A DNA stretch of 9,731 nt, from assembly GCA_021796155.1 (NCBI GenBank), contig JAJYOO010000065.1, positions 1 through 9,731 on the forward strand. The letters run 5' to 3'. The position numbers and the translations under genes were made by a program. Shown in pieces: positions 1-7,499 of this stretch (positions are counted from its first letter, which is position 1; the number at the start of each line of letters is the position of its first letter). The notes beneath the pieces are model-generated. The model was given only the letters and a program-made list of their open reading frames with translations, searched no databases and was not told the DNA's origin. This DNA comes from Chloroflexota bacterium. Lineage in GTDB: Bacteria; Chloroflexota; Anaerolineae; Anaerolineales; Villigracilaceae.

Positions 1-521
1 TTACTCTTTGCAGCTCATCATAATTTGCTTCTTCAGTATTTGTTCCTCGTCGTATATAAATAGCGTTGTTGCGAATGCCGTCACCTTCTGACATAGCAAC
101 ATAAGGAAGATGAATTGGCTCACTTGGAATCAAGATAACCTGAAATTTCTTTCCTATTAATTTAGGATACTCTGAAGCCTCATAACTGAAATTCTGAATA
201 TCTACATCTGTAAGCAAAACATTGGGCACAAATTTCTTTATCCCCTTAATAAATTCAGACTGATCTTCGAAAGATGCAAGCCTTACAGATTCAAGGGTCT
301 TATCTTCTCTCGGCCACACCTAAAATAATACATCCGCCGCCTGAATTGGCTATTCCTAAAATATGGCGCGCGATGCTTGAAAATGTGGGCAGTTGGGATT
401 TGAAATCAATGTTTGGATACTCACCCAAATTATTTTTCAATAACTCACGCAACCCTTCGCGAGTAGGGTTCTCATAAAATTTAGCAAATTCTTCTTTAAA
501 TGCCTTTTTGTTATCTTTCAT
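1..521 (-). pseudogene. AlbA_2 (Schlafen AAA_4-like) putative DNA-binding protein, frameshifted and 3'-truncated by the window edge
   Basis: The first segment (521 down to 300) encodes 73 residues starting MKDNKKAFKEEF. It contains an AlbA_2-like core: an acidic/aromatic 'DFKSQLP' strand, then 'ARHILGIANSGGGCIILGV', matching the family pattern E-x-K ... A-N-x-x-GG-x-(I/V)-x-G-V. It stops at TAA 300-302. The natural continuation lies in another frame from about 310 down to 1 (REDKTLESVRLASFEDQ ... LPYVAMSEGDGIRNNAIYIR, then RGTNTEEANYDELQRV), with no stop, and it ends in the family's usual '(I/V)YIRxG' motif. One extra base, or two missing bases in the GAGAGA tract at about 306-311, explains the break. 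The ATG at 521 has GGAG about 6 nt upstream. The gene is AT-richer than its neighbours, which suggests accessory DNA. AlbA_2 domains often belong to putative transcriptional regulators or defence-linked ATPases; the C-terminus, which would decide, lies outside the window. A sequencing error is as likely as a true pseudogene. Confidence 0.8.
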
Positions 522-608
522 GAAGTCTCCATTTCACCACCTCAACATAAAGACCAACCTCACACCCACTGAAGAAAAATATTTCATGGCATTCTCAGTC
601 CTACCCTG

Positions 609-637
609 CCTCCCCACATCCAAAGGATGTGGGGAGG
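609..637. repeat. Perfect 13-bp inverted repeat after nrdJ (possible terminator or REP-like element)
   Basis: The arms CCTCCCCACATCC (609-621) and GGATGTGGGGAGG (625-637) pair perfectly around a 3-nt AAA loop, 22 nt beyond the nrdJ stop. Two mismatches follow and then two more C-G pairs (605-606 with 640-641). The hairpin would be very stable in the nrdJ transcript and could end it or protect its 3' end. Neither strand has a T-run behind it, so it is not a canonical intrinsic terminator. It may instead be a copy of a dispersed palindromic repeat. Confidence 0.75.
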
Positions 638-659
638 GTGGCCAAAGGCTGGGTGGTGT

Positions 660-3257
660 CTAGCACTCACTATATCCGCAGGCGTAACACTTGCGGCAGC
701 CTTCTTCATTGACGACCGCGGCTTCGCCGCATTCCGGGCACAAGTCGCCAATTTTCATATTCGGCTGCGCGGCCTCGACTTCCGACTCGATGGTGCGCAT
801 ATTACCATTCGGCTTGATCTCGGCCACCGCATAGTCGCTTGCGCCTTCCTTCTCGCGCAAATATTGATCAAGCACTTGTCCGATGCCATCGGGCAATGAA
901 CGCACGCGATTCGGACCGAAGCCAAGTGAACGTCCGCCGCCGATGCCAATCAACTGGCGAACGACTTCGCGCATACGCTCGGTCGGTGCGATGGGCGAAG
1001 CCATTCGTAAAATATATGAGATCAAACGTCCAATCGCTTCAGAGACCGCCGCGGTTTCTGAACCAGCTTTCGCGGTATTAATGAACGCCTCAAACGGTTG
1101 CTGCCCGCCATTCTCATTGATGGTAATAAAAGCCTTGCCAACCGGCGTCCCGATGTTGAACGTCTCGCCATGTAACGCTTTTGGCCGCGGCTTCTTGCCA
1201 TCGTGCCAGAGGTTGGTTGTCGAAACGGGAGCCGTTGTCGCCGTAGATTGAGGCATCGCGCTGAGCGAAGTCGAAGCGCCTTTTTTATCCGCCGTTGCTT
1301 TCGTTTCCAAAACGACTTTCTCGCGCGAGCCGGTCACATAAACTGTGATGCCTTTGCAGCCTAGTTCCCACGCCAACATATATGCTTTTGCAACATCATC
1401 AACAGTCGCGGTCTCTGAGAAGTTGACCGTCTTCGACAGCGAGTTATCCACGAAAGCCTGTAACGCAGCTTGCATTCGGACATGTTCTTCAGCAGTGATG
1501 TCTGCCGACACAACGAATGTATCGCGCACTGCTTGCGGAATATCGGTGATGTTCTGACACGTGCCTTCGCTCATCACCTGCTCGACAATTTCCTGTCGCT
1601 TCTCTTCGCCGAGTCCTAGTTTCTTCAACGCCTCATCGAAGCGCGGGCTTGCATACGTGAGTTTCAAATCCTTGCCATGATCGTTGACATGACGATAATA
1701 CGCCAATGCAAAGACGGGTTCGCATCCATAACCTTCACAACCTGCGACGGTGGCAATCGTGCCAGTCGGTGCAACCGTGGTCTGTGCCGCGTTGCGAATG
1801 CCATGCTTTTTGATTCCATCCATCACCGCGTCCCACCGGACTTCGGGGCGGCTCCAGTTACGCTGATAGTTGACCAGCGTTTGAGGCGGAGTCCACGTGA
1901 TGTTGTCCATATCGTAGATTGAGCCTTCGATGGCCGGGAATGGTCCGCGCTCTTCTGCCAACTTGATACTCGTCAACATAGCATGATAGCGGACAAACTC
2001 CATGACTTGCGCACCGAACTCCTGACCTTCTTTTGATCCATAGCGCACGCCGACGTGATACATCAAATCACCGAGTCCCATGATGCCGAGGCCGATGCGG
2101 CGCGCTTTGTGCGCGGCTTCGGTTAATTGCGGAACTGCTGGAACATAGGCATTGGCTTCGACAACATCGTCGAGGAAGCGCGTAGAAGTTTCAACGCTCT
2201 TGCGAAGCGATTCCCAATCGACAGTGCCATCGGGTCCGCAATGCTCGTTGAGATTGACCGAACCGAGACAGCAATTCTCGTATGGTCCAAGCCATTGCTC
2301 TCCGCATGGATTTGTTGCTTCCAGTGGATACAAATGCGGGACAGGATTACTTCGATTCGATGCGTCGAGGAATAACACGCCCGGTTCACCGTTATGATGC
2401 GCCTGATTAACGATCTTGTTGAATAGTTCGCGAGCGCGCACTTTCTTATAAGTATGAATGCGCACGCCAGCCTTTTCCATTTGCTCGAGTGTGCCGCGCA
2501 CTTCACGATATTTGGAATCGTGCACATCGGGGAAGCGCAATTCCCATTCCTTGTCCTCGCGCACAGCGCGCATGAACGCGTCCGTGATACCAACGGAAAT
2601 ATTGAAATTGGTGATTTGATTCTCATCGGTCTTGCAGGTGATGAATTCTTCCACATCGGGATGATCGACGCGCAAGACACCCATATTCGCGCCGCGACGA
2701 GTTCCGCCCTGCGCGATCTCGCCAAAGGCATGGTCATACACGCGCAGGAATCCAACCGGGCCAGTGGCTTGTCCCGCTGACGATTTAACGATGGTCCCTT
2801 TTGGACGAAGGCGCGAGAATGAAAATCCGTTGCCGCCGCCGGTTTGCTGAATCAACGCCGCGTCGCGCAGAGTCTGAAAAATGCCCGCGGTATCGCGTCC
2901 CATATCATCGGTAATCGGAAGAACGAAGCACGCGGCCAATTGTCCAAGCGGCGTACCGGCGCCGGTAAACGTCGGAGAGTTCGGGAAAAACTTTTTAGTG
3001 GTCAGCAGTTGATAATATTCTTTGGCGCGCCCGATCACATCCTCATTCCACATCTCTTCGACTTTTGCGACGTGATAGGCGACGCGCCAAAACATTTCTT
3101 CCACGGTTTCGACGGGCTTGCCATCGTCTCCGCGGCGAACATAGCGGCGCTCAAGCACCTGCCGCGCATTGTCCGTCAGTTGGACTTTGCCCAAACCTTT
3201 CGGCATAGGCGCTGTTGGAAGCAGGCCCTGTTTTGATGAAACAGTTTTGGTTACCAT
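660..3257 (-). CDS. nrdJ: Adenosylcobalamin-dependent (class II) ribonucleoside reductase
   Basis: This 865-aa enzyme reduces ribonucleotides to deoxyribonucleotides using a cobalamin-generated thiyl radical, with no oxygen and no separate radical subunit. Visible motifs: N-terminal '[13 protein letters not shown]' (27-39); '[20 protein letters not shown]' (93-112) with Cys110 as the likely redox cysteine; '[16 protein letters not shown]' (137-152); the active-site signature N316-P-C318-G-E320, equivalent to the thiyl-radical Cys, Asn and Glu of the family; Cys329/Cys330 as the probable redox partner; and '[18 protein letters not shown]' (497-514). A TSCPD-type domain follows at about 697-790. 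The tail has CPEC (840-843), C854/C857/C860 and a terminal Cys865, the usual class II C-terminal cysteine array. There is no N-terminal ATP-cone. The in-frame TTG at 3290 was rejected: the ATG at 3257 has GGAGGAG 7 nt upstream. The linker at about 650-690 is low-complexity and carries a mini-repeat. The gene lies downstream of nrdR, which is expected to regulate it. Confidence 0.97.
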   Translation of the reverse strand: MVTKTVSSKQGLLPTAPMPKGLGKVQLTDNARQVLERRYVRRGDDGKPVETVEEMFWRVAYHVAKVEEMWNEDVIGRAKEYYQLLTTKKFFPNSPTFTGAGTPLGQLAACFVLPITDDMGRDTAGIFQTLRDAALIQQTGGGNGFSFSRLRPKGTIVKSSAGQATGPVGFLRVYDHAFGEIAQGGTRRGANMGVLRVDHPDVEEFITCKTDENQITNFNISVGITDAFMRAVREDKEWELRFPDVHDSKYREVRGTLEQMEKAGVRIHTYKKVRARELFNKIVNQAHHNGEPGVLFLDASNRSNPVPHLYPLEATNPCGEQWLGPYENCCLGSVNLNEHCGPDGTVDWESLRKSVETSTRFLDDVVEANAYVPAVPQLTEAAHKARRIGLGIMGLGDLMYHVGVRYGSKEGQEFGAQVMEFVRYHAMLTSIKLAEERGPFPAIEGSIYDMDNITWTPPQTLVNYQRNWSRPEVRWDAVMDGIKKHGIRNAAQTTVAPTGTIATVAGCEGYGCEPVFALAYYRHVNDHGKDLKLTYASPRFDEALKKLGLGEEKRQEIVEQVMSEGTCQNITDIPQAVRDTFVVSADITAEEHVRMQAALQAFVDNSLSKTVNFSETATVDDVAKAYMLAWELGCKGITVYVTGSREKVVLETKATADKKGASTSLSAMPQSTATTAPVSTTNLWHDGKKPRPKALHGETFNIGTPVGKAFITINENGGQQPFEAFINTAKAGSETAAVSEAIGRLISYILRMASPIAPTERMREVVRQLIGIGGGRSLGFGPNRVRSLPDGIGQVLDQYLREKEGASDYAVAEIKPNGNMRTIESEVEAAQPNMKIGDLCPECGEAAVVNEEGCRKCYACGYSEC
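1258..1280. repeat. Short palindromic mini-repeat embedded in the nrdJ linker
   Basis: On the coding strand the core reads CTTCGACTTCGCTCAG (1261-1276), flanked by GGCG and CGC so that 5-bp arms GCGCT/AGCGC close an imperfect palindrome. It is read in frame as GASTSLSA (residues 660-667 of NrdJ), inside a Ser/Thr/Ala-rich linker. From memory this core resembles a short dispersed repeat often seen between genes in environmental bacterial genomes. That identification is inference; only one copy is present here. Confidence 0.5.
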
Positions 3258-3264
3258 AGGAACT

Positions 3265-3271
3265 CTCCTCC
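3265..3271 (-). promoter_or_regulatory. Shine-Dalgarno site that fixes the nrdJ start
   Basis: GGAGGAG on the minus strand lies 7 nt before ATG 3257. It would be inside the coding region if translation began at the upstream TTG (3290), so it supports the shorter 865-aa protein. Confidence 0.85.
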
Positions 3272-3305
3272 GACGATAAAGATTTTTCAACCATCTTCGA
3301 GCGAT

Positions 3306-3354
3306 ACAAACAAAAAGACAGCGACACTTCCCGCTTTGAGCAGGAAAGCCGCTG
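3306..3354 (-). terminator. Intrinsic terminator or attenuator between nrdR and nrdJ
   Basis: Starting 8 nt after the nrdR stop, the minus strand has an outer stem CAGCG/CGCTG (3350-3354 with 3319-3323), an inner imperfect stem closed by CCTGC/GCGGG around a TCAAA loop, and then TCTTTTTGTTTGT (3318-3306). Hairpin plus T-rich tail is the intrinsic terminator pattern. It lies upstream of nrdJ, and I see no strong promoter between it and the nrdJ start, so partial readthrough is the simplest explanation for nrdJ expression. Confidence 0.7.
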
Positions 3355-3362
3355 CCGTTAAA

Positions 3363-3812
3363 TTAGCCTTTGAGAAGGTTGTCTATTTCCTTGCGAAGCG
3401 CGCCCAAATCATCCAGGCGCAGGTAAACAATCGCGTAACGGATGTACGCGATTTGATCCATTTCCTTCAAACCAGCGATGACCATATCACCGATCACGCG
3501 GGACGAAACTTCCGCCTTACCCATTTTCTGCAATTCAGATTCGATGTGCCCAATTAGCCGCTCAATGTCTTCAGCCGAAACAGGACGTTTGGCACAGGAA
3601 ATACGGATACCACGCGCCAGTTTCTCGCGGTCAAATTCTTCGCGCGTCCCGTCTTGCTTAATGATGAGCGGCGTAGCCAAAATTGGTCGTTCATAAGTGC
3701 TGAAACGTTGCTTGCACTTGAAACACTCTCGCCGACGGCGGATGCCGCCGTGGCTGTCGTGAGAAGTATCGAGGACTTTCGAGTCGTGGTAGTGGCAGTA
3801 AGGACACCGCAT
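3363..3812 (-). CDS. nrdR: Transcriptional repressor NrdR
   Basis: This 149-aa protein has the typical family length. The N-terminal zinc ribbon has C3-x2-C6 and C30-x2-C33 (MRCPYCHYHDSKV; 'RRRECFKCKQRFSTYE'). An ATP-cone follows from about residue 46 ('TPLIIKQDGTREEFDREKLA') to about 140. NrdR proteins sense ATP/dATP through the cone and bind paired palindromic NrdR boxes to repress ribonucleotide reductase genes. Here the gene sits directly upstream of nrdJ in the same direction, separated by 105 nt that contain a terminator-like hairpin. The ATG at 3812 has GGAG about 10 nt upstream, a slightly long spacing. Palindromes upstream suggest autoregulation. Confidence 0.97.
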   Translation of the reverse strand: MRCPYCHYHDSKVLDTSHDSHGGIRRRRECFKCKQRFSTYERPILATPLIIKQDGTREEFDREKLARGIRISCAKRPVSAEDIERLIGHIESELQKMGKAEVSSRVIGDMVIAGLKEMDQIAYIRYAIVYLRLDDLGALRKEIDNLLKG

Positions 3813-3837
3813 GTGCGGTTCGCTCCATTGTTAGAAC

Positions 3838-3869
3838 ATATGTTGCCGCCATAAATGGTGGCAACATAT
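3838..3869. promoter_or_regulatory. 32-bp near-perfect inverted repeat in the nrdR leader (candidate operator or RNA hairpin)
   Basis: The arms ATATGTTGCC (3838-3847) and GGCAACATAT (3860-3869) pair perfectly. After one mismatch the pairing continues with CCAT/ATGG around a tiny loop. The repeat ends 25 nt before the nrdR start codon. Its central 16 bp partly match the NrdR-box consensus as I remember it. It could be an operator or a 5'-leader hairpin in the mRNA. The symmetry is certain; the role is inferred. Confidence 0.6.
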
Positions 3870-3876
3870 TTATTAT

Positions 3877-3892
3877 CCCATATATATACGGC
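3877..3892. promoter_or_regulatory. Candidate NrdR box
   Basis: An AT palindrome, CC-A-TATATATA-C-GG, has a central eight bases fitting the wAtATaTw core of the NrdR-box consensus; the outer positions fit poorly. Its centre is 31 bp (about three helical turns) from the centre of the neighbouring inverted repeat, leaving 15 bp between the two 16-bp windows. That is the arrangement reported for paired NrdR boxes. Confidence 0.4.
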
Positions 3893-3903
3893 TTCTGGAC
3901 ATC

Positions 3904-3932
3904 ATTTTAGCATAGAAGCAAAGCCGTTTCAA
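3904..3932 (-). promoter_or_regulatory. Sigma-70-like promoter for nrdR
   Basis: On the minus strand, TTGAAA (3932-3927), a 17-bp spacer and TAAAAT (3909-3904), with TGC just before it as an extended -10. Predicted transcription start is near 3897, leaving a leader of about 85 nt that contains both palindromes. A second possible extended -10, TGG-GATAAT (GATAAT at 3877-3872), lies closer to the gene but lacks a good -35. Confidence 0.6.
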
Positions 3933-3956
3933 GAGGGCAAAATGGACTGTTTCCTT

Positions 3957-3987
3957 AAAAAATCCCGCTTGTTAAGGAGCGCGTAGG
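3957..3987 (-). terminator. Possible terminator after the hydrolase gene
   Basis: The minus strand just past the hydrolase stop has CCC...GCT / AGC-GGG arms around an 8-nt loop, with a 5-nt bulge, followed by ATTTTTT (T-run 3962-3957). The stem is weak, but the T-run and its place at the operon end favour termination. Confidence 0.4.
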
Positions 3988-3990
3988 GCA

Positions 3991-4824
3991 TTAGATTGTT
4001 TTCAGAAAATCCAACACCAACCCATTGAACCAATCCGCATGAGTCTGGTGTGGAATGTGCGTCGCTAGAATATGCTCCGCTTTTGCATTCGGCATCAATT
4101 TCGCCAATGTGGAAAATGATGATGGTGAAAGCGTCTGATCGTGTTCACCCCACACGATCAACGATGGAACCGAAATCGAAGCCAAACACGGAGTCAAATC
4201 AAAATTGGTGTTGGGAAGATTGTAGACACCAAAAGCGGTGCGCGAATAATCCAGTACAGACTGTTCGCGCACAGACTTTGGCAATCCATGCATTCCGCTT
4301 GGGCCATGCCCAATCAAGAGACTCGTAAAGTTGATGATGATTCGCAAAAGCCAGATGGGCGTACTTCGAATGAGAAAGCCGATTAGCTTTGGATAACTAT
4401 ACAATCGCAACAAGAATGCGGGAATCTGTCGGTACGAATAAAACGGATCGACGAGAATCAAACCGCGCGTTCTGGGCGGGAAGCGCCGCGCGTACTCGAG
4501 GGCAAAGTACCCGCCGAGGGAATGGCCAATCAAAACTACAGGCTCATCAAGATTGAGAGATTCCGTCCAATTGATGAAATGATCGGTGAGCCAATCCATC
4601 TGATACGAGCGCGAATCGGGCTTCGGGCTTTCGCCGTGACCAAGCAAATCTAACGCGTAAGACGCGTAGCCTGCCTTGTCCAGTTCAGGGATCAAGAAAT
4701 CCCAATCATGGAGCGAGGCAGCCAAACCATGAATCATGATAACGGGTTGACCTTTGCCTTGTGAAACATAATTTACTTTTGCAGGAATCTCAACGCCACC
4801 CTTATCCGACAATGTGCTGCTCAT
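3991..4824 (-). CDS. Alpha/beta hydrolase
   Basis: This 277-aa protein has the alpha/beta-hydrolase fold layout. The oxyanion strand is 'VIMIHGLAASLHDWD' (28-42, HG at 32-33). The 'LDLLGHGES' strand follows (58-66). The nucleophile elbow is G100-H-S102-L-G-G, the acid is Asp229 in 'VWGEHD', and the likely catalytic His is His256 in 'THIP'. The stretch 130-190 is a hydrophobic cap region, possibly membrane-associated, with 'FLIRSTPIWLLRIIINF' at 150-166. No signal peptide is visible, so it is probably cytoplasmic. The substrate cannot be read from sequence; esterases, haloperoxidase-like and epoxide-hydrolase-like enzymes share this pattern. It follows livM by 67 nt in the same direction and may share the operon. 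The ribosome-binding site is poor: GAGAG lies 13 nt from the ATG, and an 8-codon reading frame (4847-4821) overlaps the start as ATGA. Confidence 0.9.
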   Translation of the reverse strand: MSSTLSDKGGVEIPAKVNYVSQGKGQPVIMIHGLAASLHDWDFLIPELDKAGYASYALDLLGHGESPKPDSRSYQMDWLTDHFINWTESLNLDEPVVLIGHSLGGYFALEYARRFPPRTRGLILVDPFYSYRQIPAFLLRLYSYPKLIGFLIRSTPIWLLRIIINFTSLLIGHGPSGMHGLPKSVREQSVLDYSRTAFGVYNLPNTNFDLTPCLASISVPSLIVWGEHDQTLSPSSFSTLAKLMPNAKAEHILATHIPHQTHADWFNGLVLDFLKTI

Positions 4825-4856
4825 ATCGTTTTGCTAGCTCTCTTCATAAAACTTTT

Positions 4857-4886
4857 CCTATACACATCAGCGGGAGCAATTTTCAA
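4857..4886 (-). promoter_or_regulatory. Weak candidate promoter for the hydrolase gene
   Basis: TTGAAA (4886-4881), an 18-bp spacer and TATAGG (4862-4857) lie on the minus strand in the livM-hydrolase gap. The -35 fits well and the -10 only moderately. It could give the hydrolase expression independent of the transporter. Confidence 0.3.
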
Positions 4887-4891
4887 AGGCA

Positions 4892-5947
4892 TCACTCAAG
4901 TTTAAGCATCTTGAAGAATTGTGTCCAGCCTTCACTGATCTGCAAAGATTTCATCCGCCAAGTGCCGACGATTCCGTATGGAATGAAAAGCACAAAGGCC
5001 ACATAAATCGCTCCAGTGATAAAGCTGGCGTTCTCGCCAATGTAACGGCGTAAACCAAAATCAAGCAAGCGATAAACAACCGCGCCGACCAACGCCCCGC
5101 TCAATGTGCCAACGCCACCAATTAAAACAATCAACAAAGCTGTAACGGTAAAACTCAAATCCGCAACATTAGGGCTGACGATGGGCTGATAGAGCGCGTG
5201 CAAAACGCCAGCCAATGCAGCCGTAAAGGAGGAAAGCATCAACGCCGCGAGTTTGAATACGAACGTGTTGTATCCGAGCATCTTTGCACGGCCCTCGTTC
5301 TCACGAATCGCAACACACAGGTGTCCGGTCGGAGAATTGACGAAGCGCTGGTAAAGCAAATAAATCAAGACCAAAACAGTGAGCGCAACAAAATAAAAGC
5401 GCAAGCGTTCGTTCGCCGGATTGATAAAAGAAGGTGCGATTACGCCCTGCAAGCCAACGTCCGCGCCCGTGTATTTACCCAGATCGCTCGACATAATGAT
5501 TATATGAAAGACCGATGCCATGCCAAGCGTGACCAAGGCAAATGTAATCCCTTTGACGCGCGGCAACACCAGCCCAAACAGCAAAGCTTGGATGATCGAG
5601 GCGAGAAAGACTAATCCAATGACCGCCGGTAAAGCGAGGCCAAAGCTTTTGATAGCGATTCCTGTCAAATATGCGCCCACCGCAAAGAACATGGCATGAC
5701 CAAAAGACAGAAGCCCGGTCACACCAAAGATCAAATCGTAACTGAGAGCATACAAAGCAAGGATAAAAACTTCGATGCCCAAGCCTTCCACAAATTTCGA
5801 GATGCCGCCCTGATTCGCCCAGATTGCGGCTGGCGATGCTCCTTCAAACAGACCGACAACAAAAGGCAGCAATATAACTGCGACCAGTAAAACAAGCCAT
5901 GAACGATTGCTGAGAAAAAAGGAGGACGTTTTCTTTTGCATATTCAT
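4892..5947 (-). CDS. livM: Branched-chain amino acid type ABC transporter permease LivM
   Basis: This 351-aa membrane protein is one of the two permeases of a HAAT-family importer. About nine to ten hydrophobic segments are visible, for example 17-34, 57-75, 85-100, 106-128, 136-152, 184-200, 231-252, 265-291 and 309-327. Family motifs include 'FGVTGLLSFGHAMFFAVGAY' (74-93), the cytoplasmic ATPase-contact loop 'AIRENEGRAKMLGYN' (213-227) and 'LIGGVGTLSGALVGA' (275-289). Length is normal for LivM. The ATG at 5947 overlaps the livH stop as ATGA, implying translational coupling. The ATG at 5941 (MQKKTSS) is an alternative start with AAGGGG 6 nt upstream, and it would shorten the protein by only two residues. 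Confidence 0.95.
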   Translation of the reverse strand: MNMQKKTSSFFLSNRSWLVLLVAVILLPFVVGLFEGASPAAIWANQGGISKFVEGLGIEVFILALYALSYDLIFGVTGLLSFGHAMFFAVGAYLTGIAIKSFGLALPAVIGLVFLASIIQALLFGLVLPRVKGITFALVTLGMASVFHIIIMSSDLGKYTGADVGLQGVIAPSFINPANERLRFYFVALTVLVLIYLLYQRFVNSPTGHLCVAIRENEGRAKMLGYNTFVFKLAALMLSSFTAALAGVLHALYQPIVSPNVADLSFTVTALLIVLIGGVGTLSGALVGAVVYRLLDFGLRRYIGENASFITGAIYVAFVLFIPYGIVGTWRMKSLQISEGWTQFFKMLKLE

Positions 5948-7491
5948 CCCCTTTTCCCGAGCAGACCATTCGGCATAATTAACAGAATAATGACCATTAG
6001 TAACACGGTTGAGGCTGGAACGATAGGCGGCGTGGGTTTTAACACAACGCTTGTAAATGGAATCGAAATTCCGATCTGTCCGTACTTGATCATAAATTGC
6101 TGGATCAACCCAACCAACAAAGAACCAAGTGCTGCGCCGGGATAACTTGTCAGTCCACCGATTGCCACCGCGATCAACGCGTCGAGCAGAAGCGTCTCGC
6201 CCATTGTGTTGGAAAGCCCCATAGAAGGAGCCGCGAGTACGCCGCCTAATGCTGCTAATCCAACGCCGAGGGCGAAGACCAATGTAAACACGCGGCGTAC
6301 ATTGATGCCAAGTGCTTCAACCATTTCGCGATCCTGCACACCGGCGCGGATAATCATGCCAAGCCGCGTGCGTTGAAGCAGAATCCAAACGCCGATCAAC
6401 ACCAGCACGCCGATTATTGGAATAAAAATTTCATTGTAGACGCGCACACGTCCGCCAAGCAAAAGGATTGTCGAGCAATTGCCCTGCCACCATGACGAAA
6501 AACTTGTCGCCGGACAGTTAGCACCAGAACCATTGAATAATGTTGGTTTCGGCATGACAAACTCAGGTCTTCCCCAAATCGCTTGCACAACTTGCACGCC
6601 GATGGCGCTCAAGCCAATCGTCAACATAAGTTGATAGATCGGACGGCTGTATAGCGGGCGGATCAAAGTCACTTCCATCAACGCGCCCAGCCCCGCGCCA
6701 CTCAATATCGCAACAATCACAGCAATGAAGAATAACCAGTTAGAATTAAGTCCCAACAAGAATGCAGTCAATGCGTCGTTGAAAATGAAAACGATCAATC
6801 CAATAAGAAGCAAAACCATAAAGCCCGCATAACTTCGCCATGTCAATCGCGGAGATCGTTGTGCAGATTGAGCAAACAATGAAAGACCAAACGAGCCGAT
6901 CAAACTTGCCAACAACAAACCGACGATTGCTAATGCGGGTGAAATCTGATCGAATATAACCGTCGGCGGCGGAAGGGGCATGCCTTGGCCCGCCATGTAA
7001 GAATACGTGACGGGACTCTGGGCGTAGTTATCGAGATTCCAACCAGCAATCGGATATCGAGGCAAGACCAAGATGAAGAGCAGAACGGAGACAAGAATCA
7101 AAGCCCAAGGGAGAATCCGCTTCATTCTTAAGCCGAGGCGGATTCGGTCCGAAAGAAGCGGATACACATCTCCAAGTGCGAACCCGCTAAGAATCAAAGC
7201 GAGAGGAGTCAGCAGATCCACGAACGTATCGGGTCGGACATAAACCGTCCAGCCGATATACGCGCCGATCATGAACAACGTGCCATGCGCAAGGTTTAGC
7301 ACGTCGAGCAGACCGAAAATCAACGAGAAACCCGAAGCCACGAGGAATGTGACCGCACCCACTGAAAGCCCGCGCAACAAAGTAATGACGAAGTCCTGCG
7401 AGTTCACTCCTTGTGCGGCAGTAATAAAAAGAATAATGATGACGATTAGCGTGGCGAATAACAAAAGATTCTTACGGAAAAATACATTCAT
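5944..7491 (-). CDS. livH: Branched-chain amino acid type ABC transporter permease LivH, with a large internal insertion
   Basis: The core is LivH-like: 'FSLIFGLLDVLNLAHGTLFM' (55-74) near the N-terminus, 'LMEVTLIRPLYSRPIYQLML' (271-290), 'TIGLSAIGVQVVQAIWG' (291-307), the ATPase-contact loop 'AGVQDREMVEALGINVRRV' (383-401) and 'AIGGLTSYPGAALGSLLVGL' (443-462). At 515 aa it is about 200 residues longer than typical LivH (about 290-310). Most of the excess lies at about 88-250, with hydrophobic segments near 91-107, 127-144, 184-206 and 222-244 and a Pro/Tyr-rich loop at 145-183. A second, smaller expansion (306-350) carries Cys326 and Cys339. The ATG at 7491 has AGGA 6 nt upstream and lies 8 nt after the livF stop. 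Substrate may be branched-chain amino acids, amides or urea; sequence alone does not decide. Confidence 0.93.
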   Translation of the reverse strand: MNVFFRKNLLLFATLIVIIILFITAAQGVNSQDFVITLLRGLSVGAVTFLVASGFSLIFGLLDVLNLAHGTLFMIGAYIGWTVYVRPDTFVDLLTPLALILSGFALGDVYPLLSDRIRLGLRMKRILPWALILVSVLLFILVLPRYPIAGWNLDNYAQSPVTYSYMAGQGMPLPPPTVIFDQISPALAIVGLLLASLIGSFGLSLFAQSAQRSPRLTWRSYAGFMVLLLIGLIVFIFNDALTAFLLGLNSNWLFFIAVIVAILSGAGLGALMEVTLIRPLYSRPIYQLMLTIGLSAIGVQVVQAIWGRPEFVMPKPTLFNGSGANCPATSFSSWWQGNCSTILLLGGRVRVYNEIFIPIIGVLVLIGVWILLQRTRLGMIIRAGVQDREMVEALGINVRRVFTLVFALGVGLAALGGVLAAPSMGLSNTMGETLLLDALIAVAIGGLTSYPGAALGSLLVGLIQQFMIKYGQIGISIPFTSVVLKPTPPIVPASTVLLMVIILLIMPNGLLGKRG

Positions 7492-7499
7492 ATTGAATC

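Noticed and set aside
2123..2755. Long minus-strand open frame of 210 codons inside nrdJ
   Set aside because: It is a frame shadow of a strongly conserved gene; its protein has no recognisable domain and unlikely composition.
3258..3290. In-frame TTG start extending NrdJ by 11 residues
   Set aside because: The extension would place the strong GGAGGAG site inside the coding region; ATG 3257 is correctly spaced from it.
3257..3362. Cobalamin riboswitch ahead of the B12-dependent reductase
   Set aside because: The 105-nt gap is too short and shows only a terminator-like hairpin; no B12-box-like sequence was recognised.
5198..5614. Plus-strand open frame of 138 codons opposite livM
   Set aside because: It lies wholly antisense to a clear permease gene, with a composition typical of an antisense shadow and no domain.
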